A DNA stretch of 64,000 nt. Origin: Bacteroidota bacterium. Lineage in GTDB: Bacteria; Bacteroidota; Bacteroidia; Chitinophagales; Chitinophagaceae. Below are positions 7,773 through 16,157 of the stretch, piece after piece. The stretch is taken from assembly GCA_005884665.1 (NCBI GenBank), contig VBAT01000013.1:124898-188897 (forward strand), given 5' to 3'. The notes under the pieces are model-generated. The model worked only from the letters and a program-made list of their open reading frames with translations, was not told where the DNA came from and did no database searches. Positions within the stretch are counted from its first letter, which is position 1. Each line of letters opens with the position of its first letter. Position numbers and translations under genes: made by a program.

Positions 7773-9197
7773 TCACGAATAAGGGTTTAGAATCGGCGTA
7801 GTCGAAAACACGATTAATTTTTTTGACGCCCTGGTGAGCGCGACATATAGGTTCTTGGGACAATCAAAGGATTGGGCATTCAGTATGATCACATTGTCAA
7901 ACTCAAGCCCTTTTGTTAATAAGGTGGTTCCGATACATCGGCGGTAATTCTTTCGGCCAACCTTCCTTACCACATTTCTTAACCCTTCCATACTTTCCAG
8001 CACGGTTCTCTGGTTTTCATCCGCTGTGCGAAGTGCATTGCACAGTGTATAAAATAGCTCCTTCCGGTAACAGCGGACATCTTTTAAATTGGATATGAGG
8101 TTGAAAACTTCTGCTATCGCTGTCTTTGTTCCTGTTGTAGTTGCCACGGATAGTTGTGCGCGGATCGCTGAGGTAATTATTTTATCCTCGGCGCTTTTCT
8201 TTGACTTCAAACCATCGTCGTTAAACCACTGGTGAATTACCGTCTTGCTAAATAACTGAAGTGAAACTGTGGCAATGGCTTTCTCAAGATCATCCGGTTT
8301 GCTGTTATCAAACAGTCGGGCAAAGCGGTAAAAATCCTTGTCGTCAATGGATTCGATCAAGGAAATCGGAGTCTTGTACGCGCTTACGATCTTTTTTCGC
8401 GGGTTGATACTGGTCGATTCGGGATGAATGATCAAAAGATTCTCCATTTTAAGATAGGTGGCAAATAGCTTTCCGTATTCGGTACCGGGGTTGTAGATAT
8501 CTCCAGCAGAACTGATCGGAACATATCCCAACGAAGGATGCAACCGGAGATCGATCGGCTGCTTACGGATAATAGTATCTCTTATCTTGTTCAGCGTATC
8601 ACCGAGATTTTCATTTTTATTCTTCCATCGCCATGGAATACCTAGGATCTCTTTATTATGAACAAAGGAAGCCATCTGGTCTTCGTTCTCCAAGTCAACC
8701 ATGGGCTCCCCCTTAAAGTTGAATATGCCCTGCAACGGATCTCCTAACACATACGTAGGTAAAATCTTCGCAAGCGACATGATCATCACATGCTGAACAA
8801 CTGAGCAATCTTGGTATTCATCAACAAAAACACCGGTGTAGGAACTGGCGATCACCTTCTTTAAAATAGTCAAGGAAAATAATTGGGCTGCTTTTTGTAC
8901 GATGAAATGGTAATAGCGATCCGATTCGCTTGGATCGGGGATATCGTCTCCGCGGTAATATGCAAGGACATATTTTTGCGCATATCCCGTTATAGTTTCG
9001 ACGTTAAAATTGTTCAGATCAGGATTGACTTTCTTTATTTTCTCCCGGATGGAAGCTATTCCAGCATGGGTATGCGTTAGGATCAATTGATTTCCTTCTG
9101 CATGTACTAAGCATTCGACAATGGTATGAGTCTTCCCGTGGCCGGCAGGAGCCATCACAAAACCATTCACCACGGATATGAAAGTTTGCGCATTCAT
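7773..9197 (-). CDS. gajB: Gabija GajB-like UvrD-type helicase/NTPase
   Basis: Superfamily 1 helicase-like protein of 474 residues, close to the size of GajB. Walker A is APAGHGKT (residues 16-23), Walker B is FVDEYQD (124-130), the late motif is GTTLLTKGLEFDNVIIL, and the C-terminal motif is VALTRASKKL. It starts at 9197 and overlaps the end of the upstream OLD-type nuclease gene by four bases. The nuclease-then-helicase order and sizes match Gabija, an anti-phage system in which GajA is a DNA nuclease and GajB responds to DNA ends. It is the first cargo of the main island beyond the left att-like site. Confidence 0.88.
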   Translation of the reverse strand: MNAQTFISVVNGFVMAPAGHGKTHTIVECLVHAEGNQLILTHTHAGIASIREKIKKVNPDLNNFNVETITGYAQKYVLAYYRGDDIPDPSESDRYYHFIVQKAAQLFSLTILKKVIASSYTGVFVDEYQDCSVVQHVMIMSLAKILPTYVLGDPLQGIFNFKGEPMVDLENEDQMASFVHNKEILGIPWRWKNKNENLGDTLNKIRDTIIRKQPIDLRLHPSLGYVPISSAGDIYNPGTEYGKLFATYLKMENLLIIHPESTSINPRKKIVSAYKTPISLIESIDDKDFYRFARLFDNSKPDDLEKAIATVSLQLFSKTVIHQWFNDDGLKSKKSAEDKIITSAIRAQLSVATTTGTKTAIAEVFNLISNLKDVRCYRKELFYTLCNALRTADENQRTVLESMEGLRNVVRKVGRKNYRRCIGTTLLTKGLEFDNVIILNAQSFDCPKNLYVALTRASKKLIVFSTTPILNPYS

Positions 9198-10909
9198 TGT
9201 GCATCTATCCAGTTGTTGAGGGCTGTTAACTGCTTTTTGAGCGTACCATCTTTGAGCTGATCAAAATGATCGAAAATAACCTTGCCAAGTGCCTTTCCCT
9301 TTTCCTGGCTTTTGAACCATTTCTGTCTGACAGCTGCCCCTGCCACGGCCGTTCGCAATGCGGGAGCATCAACCGCCTGATAGAAATCGTCGGGACAAGC
9401 GGGAAACATGTGTTTGATTGCCGCAACAAAACTTTGGTTAACCTTATCGGTCGTGGAACCATTTTCCTCTACTTTGTACGCGACTGCAATACCGTAAAGG
9501 GACCGAATGGCCTCAAATGGAAGCGCTTTGATAATAGCTGTTTCAAGATTATCGCCCTGGTCCCAGTCAAAGATTGGAACGTTATCTGTTCTGAGCGCCG
9601 CTTTCCTTTTGGCAAAATCCTTTTTTTTGTCCTTGTTCTCTGCATCGGAGTCGCAAAAGAGGCAAACCGGAAATTTAGCGGCCTTAAAATGTTTGACATA
9701 CTCAATCATCTCAGATCCGGACCCGTCCGCAACTCTGACTCCGAGATAAGCCATGTTCGCTTTTTCATTGGCCAGACGAAAGTCCTGCAATGCACGGCAT
9801 ATCCCTATTTCAGTAGCTCCCTCTGCGACGATAATCTTCTTCGCAAAGAATGCCTCCGGGTTTTTCCTGCACACACCTTGCATGCTTGACGGAAACCGAT
9901 AAGGTGATTTCTCTTCTTTCCGGATAAGATAGAGCTTTTCACTGGTAACTTCCACCAGCACATCCCTGGAATGTGTTGTGATAAACACCTGTCCCTTGTT
10001 ATGCTTTGTCAGGATATTAATAAGGTTCTGCACCCTGTCGGGCTCCAGCCCTTGTTCTATTTCGTCGATAAGAACCAGACCTCCCGTACCCGCGATCAAA
10101 GCCTGGATCGTCATGGAGATAAGTCTTTTTGACCCCTTTCCTTTGAGCCGGAAAGGGATCGACTCATCATGCAGGCTTAGTTTCCCGTCTTTAAAAAGGA
10201 AGTCTTTGAAATCAATCGTTGTTAGTGATTTTGAAATATCGATACCGAAACTTTGCGCGCTAGATTTTACCTTGCTGATGACACTATCAAATTTTGAGAA
10301 CGAGCTCACATCAATTTTACCTTTTGCAGCCCGTAATATATCGATCAGCACATCTTCCTCTTCGTTGATTCTGAGTTCCTGTCTAAGCAATGAATAAAGT
10401 GGACTACCCTTTCCCCAGGAAAAATGACGGTCCATGAAATCAGATACAAGGAACGCATTGAATTTGGAACGATCAGCTGCACCAATAAACCTGTTCCCTG
10501 CTTCCCGGTTCGTGACGACATGCCATTTAGGTTCCAGGTCTTTTTCAACCGATAGCTGGATGGTGATTGCTATTCCATCAGCCATCTCCGGTTCATCATA
10601 AACACGATGCTGCGATGCATCATAGGCTTTTAGATGCATTCCGAATTTTGTCTCTGCCAGGAGTTCGCCCGGTACATCGATCAATGTCACTTCAATGAGA
10701 ATGGGATTGCCGGTATCGCAGTTGTGAAAATCGTTATCAAAAAAGCTAACGTTCCAGTTCGCGGATAAGGCGAGTGCAAGTGCCTCCAAAACGGTGGATT
10801 TGCCGGAATCGCCCCGGCCGATCAGGCAGACCAGGTCGGTATTGAACTCCCCATGGAAATCTTTGATTCCACGGAAGTTCTTGATTGATATTGAGTGCAC
10901 TCTGCTCAT
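9194..10909 (-). CDS. gajA: Gabija GajA-like OLD-family ATPase/TOPRIM nuclease
   Basis: A 571-residue OLD-family protein. The N-terminal ABC-type ATPase shows Walker A GRGDSGKST (31-39), Walker B LVLIDEIEQG (278-287) and the H-loop TTHSR (311-315). The C-terminal TOPRIM domain shows EGATE (363-367) and FCDSD (418-422), the acidic residues that bind metal in this family. GajA is about this length and forms a large complex with GajB that cleaves phage DNA when nucleotide levels fall (established for the Bacillus cereus system). Start at 10909 (MSRVHSISIKNFRGIKDF) is typical. The 260 bases upstream, to 11170, contain no gene I can support. Confidence 0.9.
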   Translation of the reverse strand: MSRVHSISIKNFRGIKDFHGEFNTDLVCLIGRGDSGKSTVLEALALALSANWNVSFFDNDFHNCDTGNPILIEVTLIDVPGELLAETKFGMHLKAYDASQHRVYDEPEMADGIAITIQLSVEKDLEPKWHVVTNREAGNRFIGAADRSKFNAFLVSDFMDRHFSWGKGSPLYSLLRQELRINEEEDVLIDILRAAKGKIDVSSFSKFDSVISKVKSSAQSFGIDISKSLTTIDFKDFLFKDGKLSLHDESIPFRLKGKGSKRLISMTIQALIAGTGGLVLIDEIEQGLEPDRVQNLINILTKHNKGQVFITTHSRDVLVEVTSEKLYLIRKEEKSPYRFPSSMQGVCRKNPEAFFAKKIIVAEGATEIGICRALQDFRLANEKANMAYLGVRVADGSGSEMIEYVKHFKAAKFPVCLFCDSDAENKDKKKDFAKRKAALRTDNVPIFDWDQGDNLETAIIKALPFEAIRSLYGIAVAYKVEENGSTTDKVNQSFVAAIKHMFPACPDDFYQAVDAPALRTAVAGAAVRQKWFKSQEKGKALGKVIFDHFDQLKDGTLKKQLTALNNWIDAQ

Positions 10910-11169
10910 AGGCGGTCGATGGTTTTGGGCGGAAATCCATCACCTAATTTAGTAAATTGTAGCTGATCAGCGCGTTGAAAAATTCAGGCTTGAACTAAAG
11001 GGTGTTACGATGGAGGTCATCAGCAGTGAGCGGGCTTCTCTGGTGCGGGCCGGACCAGAGATGCCGATAGAAAAAAATTCTTGACTTTGATATCGGAAGG
11101 CAGGCTAAAAGAAGCGGAGTAATTACCAAATCTGTTTGCTTCCGGTAACTTTATCACTAAACAGGAAGA

Positions 11170-11607
11170 ATGAACTCCAGGGATAGGCTACTTAATGAGC
11201 TCTGCAAGAATGGAAACCTGGAAGACCACCGGGTCCCACTTTCTTGCTTGCTTGATTTGATCATCGAATCAGGGGTGAAAGTATCTACCCGCTATGATAA
11301 GTCAAGCTCCAATTATGAGGCATATTTTGAATCGGACTTACGGATAAGGATAAGTCTATTAAATGTCGTTGATCCCCTCGATGTCATATGGAAGATAATG
11401 CATGAATTTGGTCATTATCTTTCAGGGAAAAGGGAACCGGAAGACAGTACAATGGATAGGGAAGAACAGGCATGGATTCATGCCGACAAAATTCTTCAGC
11501 AATTTCCTTATTTTCTCTCCTTCAAGGACAAGTATGAAGCCTGTAAACAAAACTGCCTTCATTCGTACCGCGAATATTTCAAGTTGAAAAATCAAGGTCA
11601 TAATTAA
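11170..11607 (+). CDS. ImmA/IrrE-like metallopeptidase
   Basis: A 145-residue protein with the zinc-peptidase motif HEFGH in IWKIMHEFGHYLSGK and a downstream acidic region (REEQAWIHADKIL) that could supply the third ligand, as in the ImmA/IrrE (COG2856) family. Family members cleave phage-type repressors or serve as antitoxin or regulator parts. No DNA-binding domain is fused here. The HEPN-like gene begins three bases after its stop, so the two form an operon, and the peptidase may act on or with that partner (inference). Confidence 0.78.
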   Translation: MNSRDRLLNELCKNGNLEDHRVPLSCLLDLIIESGVKVSTRYDKSSSNYEAYFESDLRIRISLLNVVDPLDVIWKIMHEFGHYLSGKREPEDSTMDREEQAWIHADKILQQFPYFLSFKDKYEACKQNCLHSYREYFKLKNQGHN

Positions 11608-11610
11608 AAT

Positions 11611-12684
11611 ATGTTTGTCCACAACAGATTTTTAATTGAACTGGATAACGCAATCAGACTATCAAAATCTGTCCTGCCGCAGGAAAAGCAGATTGCTGTG
11701 ATTCTTTTTGATCACATGATAGAGATCGTCCTTTTCAATGCAGTCAGGGCTTCCTTTGAATGGTCAGGCGTTTTATCAATACAGGAAATTCTCGATGCCA
11801 AATCGAAGAAGAATATTCTGCACAAGTATGATTCGGTTATTGCATTTTTAAAGAAACACGGTTATATCAATGATAATGATCAGGCATTGCTCTCATTTAC
11901 GCATGGAATCCGAAACGAAATCTATCACAGAGGCAGCTCAGAAATTGAAAAAACTATTCTGGCCCTGTCTATTTATTTTGATTTTGTAAAAAAGAACAAG
12001 GCAGCACTTACGAAGCGCAATGGTTTAATTGCAATTAGTAGGGAGCCTGGTCATCATCCCATTGAGTTTGGACAAGGATTACCGAAAGATCCCCTTGAGC
12101 AAATTACGGGTACGGAAGAATATGTAAGCAAAACGTTTGATTTTCTCATCAATAAGCTACCTGAACTCGGCAGGTTCCAAGATCTGGCCAATCAGTATTG
12201 TTCAAATCTTGTGACCGAAATTGAAAGCAATTTGGGCTATGTCGAACAAACCCGCAAGACATTGAGTTTTTATGATGCGATTGCATCATCGACCTTGGGA
12301 GACACAGCGCCCGTATTTCGTGAACTCTCCAGGAAAGGGAGTAAACCAAAATCAATTGACAGTATACTTTTGACTTCGGAATACTTTAGAAATTATGAGG
12401 AAATATTGGAGGATTATTCTTCTCCCCAAGAACGGATGAGCCGATCAAAAACAATACTAAAGCAATCAAGAGCCGGGAAAAGGGGTAAATATCCTTTTTG
12501 GGTAAAAATGCAAAGGATAAAAGAAAGAATCGTCAAATTAAGAAAGGACAGGATTGAAATAGCTATTCAAAATTTCGGAAGTATTACAAGTGAATTAAAC
12601 GCTCTTCACCAAGACTCGACGTTTGCTTCATGGATTTTTGACGGATATGAAATGGAGCTCTTTGATCGGTATCGAGGAAAATAG
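11611..12684 (+). CDS. HEPN-like protein, 357 residues
   Basis: The N-terminal 140 residues are helical and carry RNEIYH (R101 to H106), the R-x4-x6-H signature of HEPN ribonuclease domains, preceded by a long helix with LFDHMIEIVLFNAVR, a typical first HEPN helix. The C-terminal 200 residues are charged, helical and unassigned. The gene lies three bases behind the ImmA/IrrE-type peptidase gene. HEPN proteins in defence islands are commonly RNA-cutting toxins, so a toxin with a controlling peptidase is plausible; the activity is inferred, not shown. Confidence 0.6.
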   Translation: MFVHNRFLIELDNAIRLSKSVLPQEKQIAVILFDHMIEIVLFNAVRASFEWSGVLSIQEILDAKSKKNILHKYDSVIAFLKKHGYINDNDQALLSFTHGIRNEIYHRGSSEIEKTILALSIYFDFVKKNKAALTKRNGLIAISREPGHHPIEFGQGLPKDPLEQITGTEEYVSKTFDFLINKLPELGRFQDLANQYCSNLVTEIESNLGYVEQTRKTLSFYDAIASSTLGDTAPVFRELSRKGSKPKSIDSILLTSEYFRNYEEILEDYSSPQERMSRSKTILKQSRAGKRGKYPFWVKMQRIKERIVKLRKDRIEIAIQNFGSITSELNALHQDSTFASWIFDGYEMELFDRYRGK

Positions 12685-13182
12685 ACATCACTCAGGTTAA
12701 AACAATTGGAAATTTTTATTACCTTGAAATAGAATTTATCGAAAGCACACTGGCATTGCTGGATCAATATGATGTATTTAAGGAAGAGCTTCCTTTTGAA
12801 CAACAATATAATCATATACTGCTTACGAATTTTTTACTGGGTCTGGTCGTGCTGCCAAAGGAGAAAATCTTTGATTATATTGCTGATGAGCCCGTGGACA
12901 CGTTGAGGGAGTATGGCCTTGTTCATTTCTATATTAACCCCGGTTTAGAACCACAAAAGTGTTCTTCCGCCGCCTGTGAATGTAGTGGGGCATTTTGGCA
13001 TAGAGTTCTTATCGGACACACCTGATTATTTGATTGATAAAATAAAATTTACAGATGTCGGCGGTGATATGGTCATTTCGATTTTTACTGTCGAAGAATT
13101 CCCAGTGTTTATCAAATTTTTTGCTCAAACACTACTTGAGATGTGGCACAGGTTGGTTAGAATAGGAATCATCTTGGAATAG
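12681..13182 (+). pseudogene. Frameshifted hypothetical gene downstream of the HEPN gene
   Basis: A protein-like frame is open from 12666, overlaps the end of the HEPN gene and has no ATG near its beginning (text begins KIDITQVKTIGNFYYLEIEF). It runs to about 12955 (FYINPGLEPQK). The following sequence is protein-like only in another frame (VLPPPVNVVGHFGIEFLSD) to the stop at 13182. The join implies a one-base frameshift near 12950-12965 in a protein of about 165 residues. No family recognised. The 270 bases after it (13183-13451) hold nothing I can identify. Confidence 0.5.
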
Positions 13183-13451
13183 CCCTGCTGAGGTTATTTC
13201 TCTCCAAATCTTTTCTTTCAGTTATTGTAACCACTCTCATATCGACCACTCGCCCATTAACTTCTCATTCGCTTCAGTCAAGGTAAACTGCGCCTTTTCA
13301 AATATTCAAGACGATCAAAGCAAGGAGATGTCCGAACTGAATTACAAGAGGTTATGACCGAGGGATTACTGTTTGTTCCCCTGCACAGACAAATATTTAG
13401 ACCACCGATTATGTCCGTGCCTGGCAAAATTGTATTTTCATTCTACCTCAA

Positions 13452-16121
13452 ATGGCAAGGCCAAAACAACTAATGAGATTCTTTATTGTGATCATTGCAG
13501 CTATAGGCGGGTTGCTACTTTATTTTTTGGGCAAAGATGAAAAGAAAAAGAAAAAAGAATTGGAGGAACGCCTTGTCAGAGAAGATGAAGCCCGGAAGCA
13601 ACTACTAATATTTATAAGTGGCCATTTACCCAATATCAATATTGTTGTTTCAAGGTTTTTTTCTCATTTGAAGAGTCTTGCAAATTACGATGGGGGGTAC
13701 TTCACCAACTATGAACTTAGTACTTGGAAAATATCAGCGTCTAAACTATATGAAACCATCACGGATAAGGACTATGACAACATTGGTCTCGATGCAAAAG
13801 ACACTAACGCTATAAAACTATTTCAGGACTACTATAAAAATGGTCATATCCATAGAAACAAGTATAACAAAGAATTCATCATCCACGAACTAAAAATGTA
13901 CAGTTCATTTTTTGACAATATTGAAAACAGGAAGTTGGATGTCCAGCAACGTACTGCCATTGTCACCGACGAGGATAATAACATAATCATTGCCGGAGCA
14001 GGCTCCGGTAAAACCACTACCATTGTTGGAAAAGTGGAATACGTCATAAACCGCTATAAAGTGCCCGCCGACCAGATACTGCTAATTTCCTTTACTAATA
14101 AATCAGCATCAACCCTTGCAAGCCGAATTAATATTCCAGGAGTTGAAGCGAAAACATTCCACAAATTTGGAAAAGATGTTATAGCCGCCGTTGAACAAAA
14201 ACAGCCAACCTCATTTGAAAAAGATCAATACACGCAACTAATAACAGGCTTCTTTAAAGAACTATTACGTAATCCCGCATATCTAAATAAAGTAGCATCT
14301 CATTTTACAAACTTTCTTAAGCCTGTAAAATCACAAGATGAATTCAAGAATCAGGGAGAGTATTTTCAATATTTGAAAGACCAGAATTTCAGCACTTACA
14401 AAGCCAAATCAGTTCAATATAGAAACAGGATAACAGTTAAAAGAGAAGTTGTGAAAAGCATAGAAGAATGCAATATTGCCAACTTTCTACTGTTTAACAA
14501 TGTTGAATACGAATATGAATATCCATACATATATGAAACAGCCACGCAGGCACACCGGCAATACAAACCCGACTTTACCATAAACCCGAAGAGTACCCCT
14601 ATTTACCTGGAACATTTCGCCATTAATAAGAATGGTAAGGTTCCCCACTTTTTTGCCAGTAAGGAAAAAGGGCACACAATTGAACAAGCCACAAAAGAAT
14701 ATAATGAAGGAATAAAATGGAAAAGGGAACTTCACACCAAATACGCCACAACCCTAATTGAAACTTATAGCCATGAGATGTTTGACAATGTACTTTTTGA
14801 CAACCTGACCAGAAAGCTAACGAGTGCTGGCGTGCAGGTAAAATCTAAAACACCTGAAGAAATCTGGAAAATCATTTCCGAATCTGCAAAAGATGAAGTT
14901 GACAGCTTTATAAACCTATTTCAGACCTTCATCACTCTGATGAAATCCAATAACTATTCTATAGAAGATGTAAGAAATAAAAACAAACAGACCAAAGACA
15001 AATTTCATCGACAGCGCAATTCTTTGTTCATTGAAATCATTAGGCCTATTTATGAAAAGTACCAAAAGTTCCTGGCTGATAGAAAAGAGATTGATTTCAG
15101 TGATATGATAAACAAAGCGACCAACTACATATCCACCGGCCAATACAAAAAGGAGCTCCGCTATGTTATCATTGACGAATTTCAAGACATTTCCATTGGC
15201 AGGTATCAACTTGTGAAGGCAATCAAGGAAACCAATCCTGCCTGCAAACTATTTTGCGTGGGAGATGACTGGCAATCCATTTACCGTTTTAGCGGAAGTG
15301 ATATTGCTCTGTTTAAAGAATTTGAAAAATATTTTGGTTATACAGAAAAGGCAAAAATTGAAACTACGTACCGTTTCCACAATCCTTTAATAGATTTATC
15401 CAGCAATTTTATTCTAAAAAATCCAAATCAAAGCAAAAAACAACTGATGGGAACCAGCAATGAAAAATCTTCCACCTATAAAATTGTTTATTCGATTTCC
15501 GAAAACCAGGATGACACCTACGCTTTACAAAACATATTCAATGACCTCCTTGTTTCAAATAAGGCAAAGGGAAGAGAGATATTTATTTTAGGCCGCAACT
15601 CTTTTGATATTGATAGGCTAAAAAATGAGGAAGGCTTCTTTACAATTGATAAGGCTAAAGAAACGGTTAGCTATACCATTAGGACTAATGATGGTGAAAC
15701 CCGACGTCTTACAGCACAGTTTATGACTGTTCATAAAGCCAAAGGGCTGGAGGCTGATATTATCGTCGTTATTAACTGCAACTCCGGGAAGCATGGCTTT
15801 CCCTCCGGTATGTCTGATGACTATGTTTTGAATCTCTTATTAAGTGAAGCCGACCAATTTGAAAATGGGGAAGAAAGAAGGTTATTCTATGTTGCTTTGA
15901 CCAGGGCGAAGGAGCTAACATATTTCATTGCTGATAGCTCTTATAAATCAAAATTTATTATTGAACTGGAAGTGGAAAATGAAGATTCTGAGATCAAGAA
16001 ATGTCCGAAATGCATTACAGCTGACCTTGCCTTGAGAAGTGGGGTAACAAACGGAAGGGAGTGGGCTTTTTATGGGTGCACTAATTTTATGTATGGATGC
16101 GATTATCAGGAGTGGGTATAG
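13452..16121 (+). CDS. Membrane-anchored UvrD/HelD-like helicase with zinc-ribbon tail
   Basis: An 889-residue superfamily 1 helicase. A membrane helix (about residues 9-27) and a charged coiled stretch precede the motor. Motor motifs: IIAGAGSGKTTT (Walker A), VIIDEFQDIS (Walker B), VGDDWQSIYRFSGSD, TYRFHNP, TVHKAKGLEADIIVV and FYVALTRAKE. Between the first motifs lies a domain with YKPDFTI and IYLEHFAINKNG, resembling the inactive or altered PD-(D/E)XK insert seen in helicase IV-like proteins. The C-terminus has a Cys pattern (KCPKC, then C-x5-C) like a topoisomerase zinc finger. It converges on hsdR with 36 bases between stops. A role in defence is likely from context only. Confidence 0.85.
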   Translation: MARPKQLMRFFIVIIAAIGGLLLYFLGKDEKKKKKELEERLVREDEARKQLLIFISGHLPNINIVVSRFFSHLKSLANYDGGYFTNYELSTWKISASKLYETITDKDYDNIGLDAKDTNAIKLFQDYYKNGHIHRNKYNKEFIIHELKMYSSFFDNIENRKLDVQQRTAIVTDEDNNIIIAGAGSGKTTTIVGKVEYVINRYKVPADQILLISFTNKSASTLASRINIPGVEAKTFHKFGKDVIAAVEQKQPTSFEKDQYTQLITGFFKELLRNPAYLNKVASHFTNFLKPVKSQDEFKNQGEYFQYLKDQNFSTYKAKSVQYRNRITVKREVVKSIEECNIANFLLFNNVEYEYEYPYIYETATQAHRQYKPDFTINPKSTPIYLEHFAINKNGKVPHFFASKEKGHTIEQATKEYNEGIKWKRELHTKYATTLIETYSHEMFDNVLFDNLTRKLTSAGVQVKSKTPEEIWKIISESAKDEVDSFINLFQTFITLMKSNNYSIEDVRNKNKQTKDKFHRQRNSLFIEIIRPIYEKYQKFLADRKEIDFSDMINKATNYISTGQYKKELRYVIIDEFQDISIGRYQLVKAIKETNPACKLFCVGDDWQSIYRFSGSDIALFKEFEKYFGYTEKAKIETTYRFHNPLIDLSSNFILKNPNQSKKQLMGTSNEKSSTYKIVYSISENQDDTYALQNIFNDLLVSNKAKGREIFILGRNSFDIDRLKNEEGFFTIDKAKETVSYTIRTNDGETRRLTAQFMTVHKAKGLEADIIVVINCNSGKHGFPSGMSDDYVLNLLLSEADQFENGEERRLFYVALTRAKELTYFIADSSYKSKFIIELEVENEDSEIKKCPKCITADLALRSGVTNGREWAFYGCTNFMYGCDYQEWV

Positions 16122-16157
16122 AAGAAACCATCAGCCTTAGCGGGACAAAATAATTAG

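Noticed and set aside
9266..9889. 207-codon frame on the plus strand opposite gajA
   Set aside because: Antisense shadow of a conserved nuclease gene; no motif or start context of its own.
10960..11084. Short frame reading like VEKFRLELKGVTMEVISSERA between gajA and the ImmA-like gene
   Set aside because: Protein-like for about 40 codons but no good start and no homology I recognise; may be a gene scrap. Too weak to annotate.
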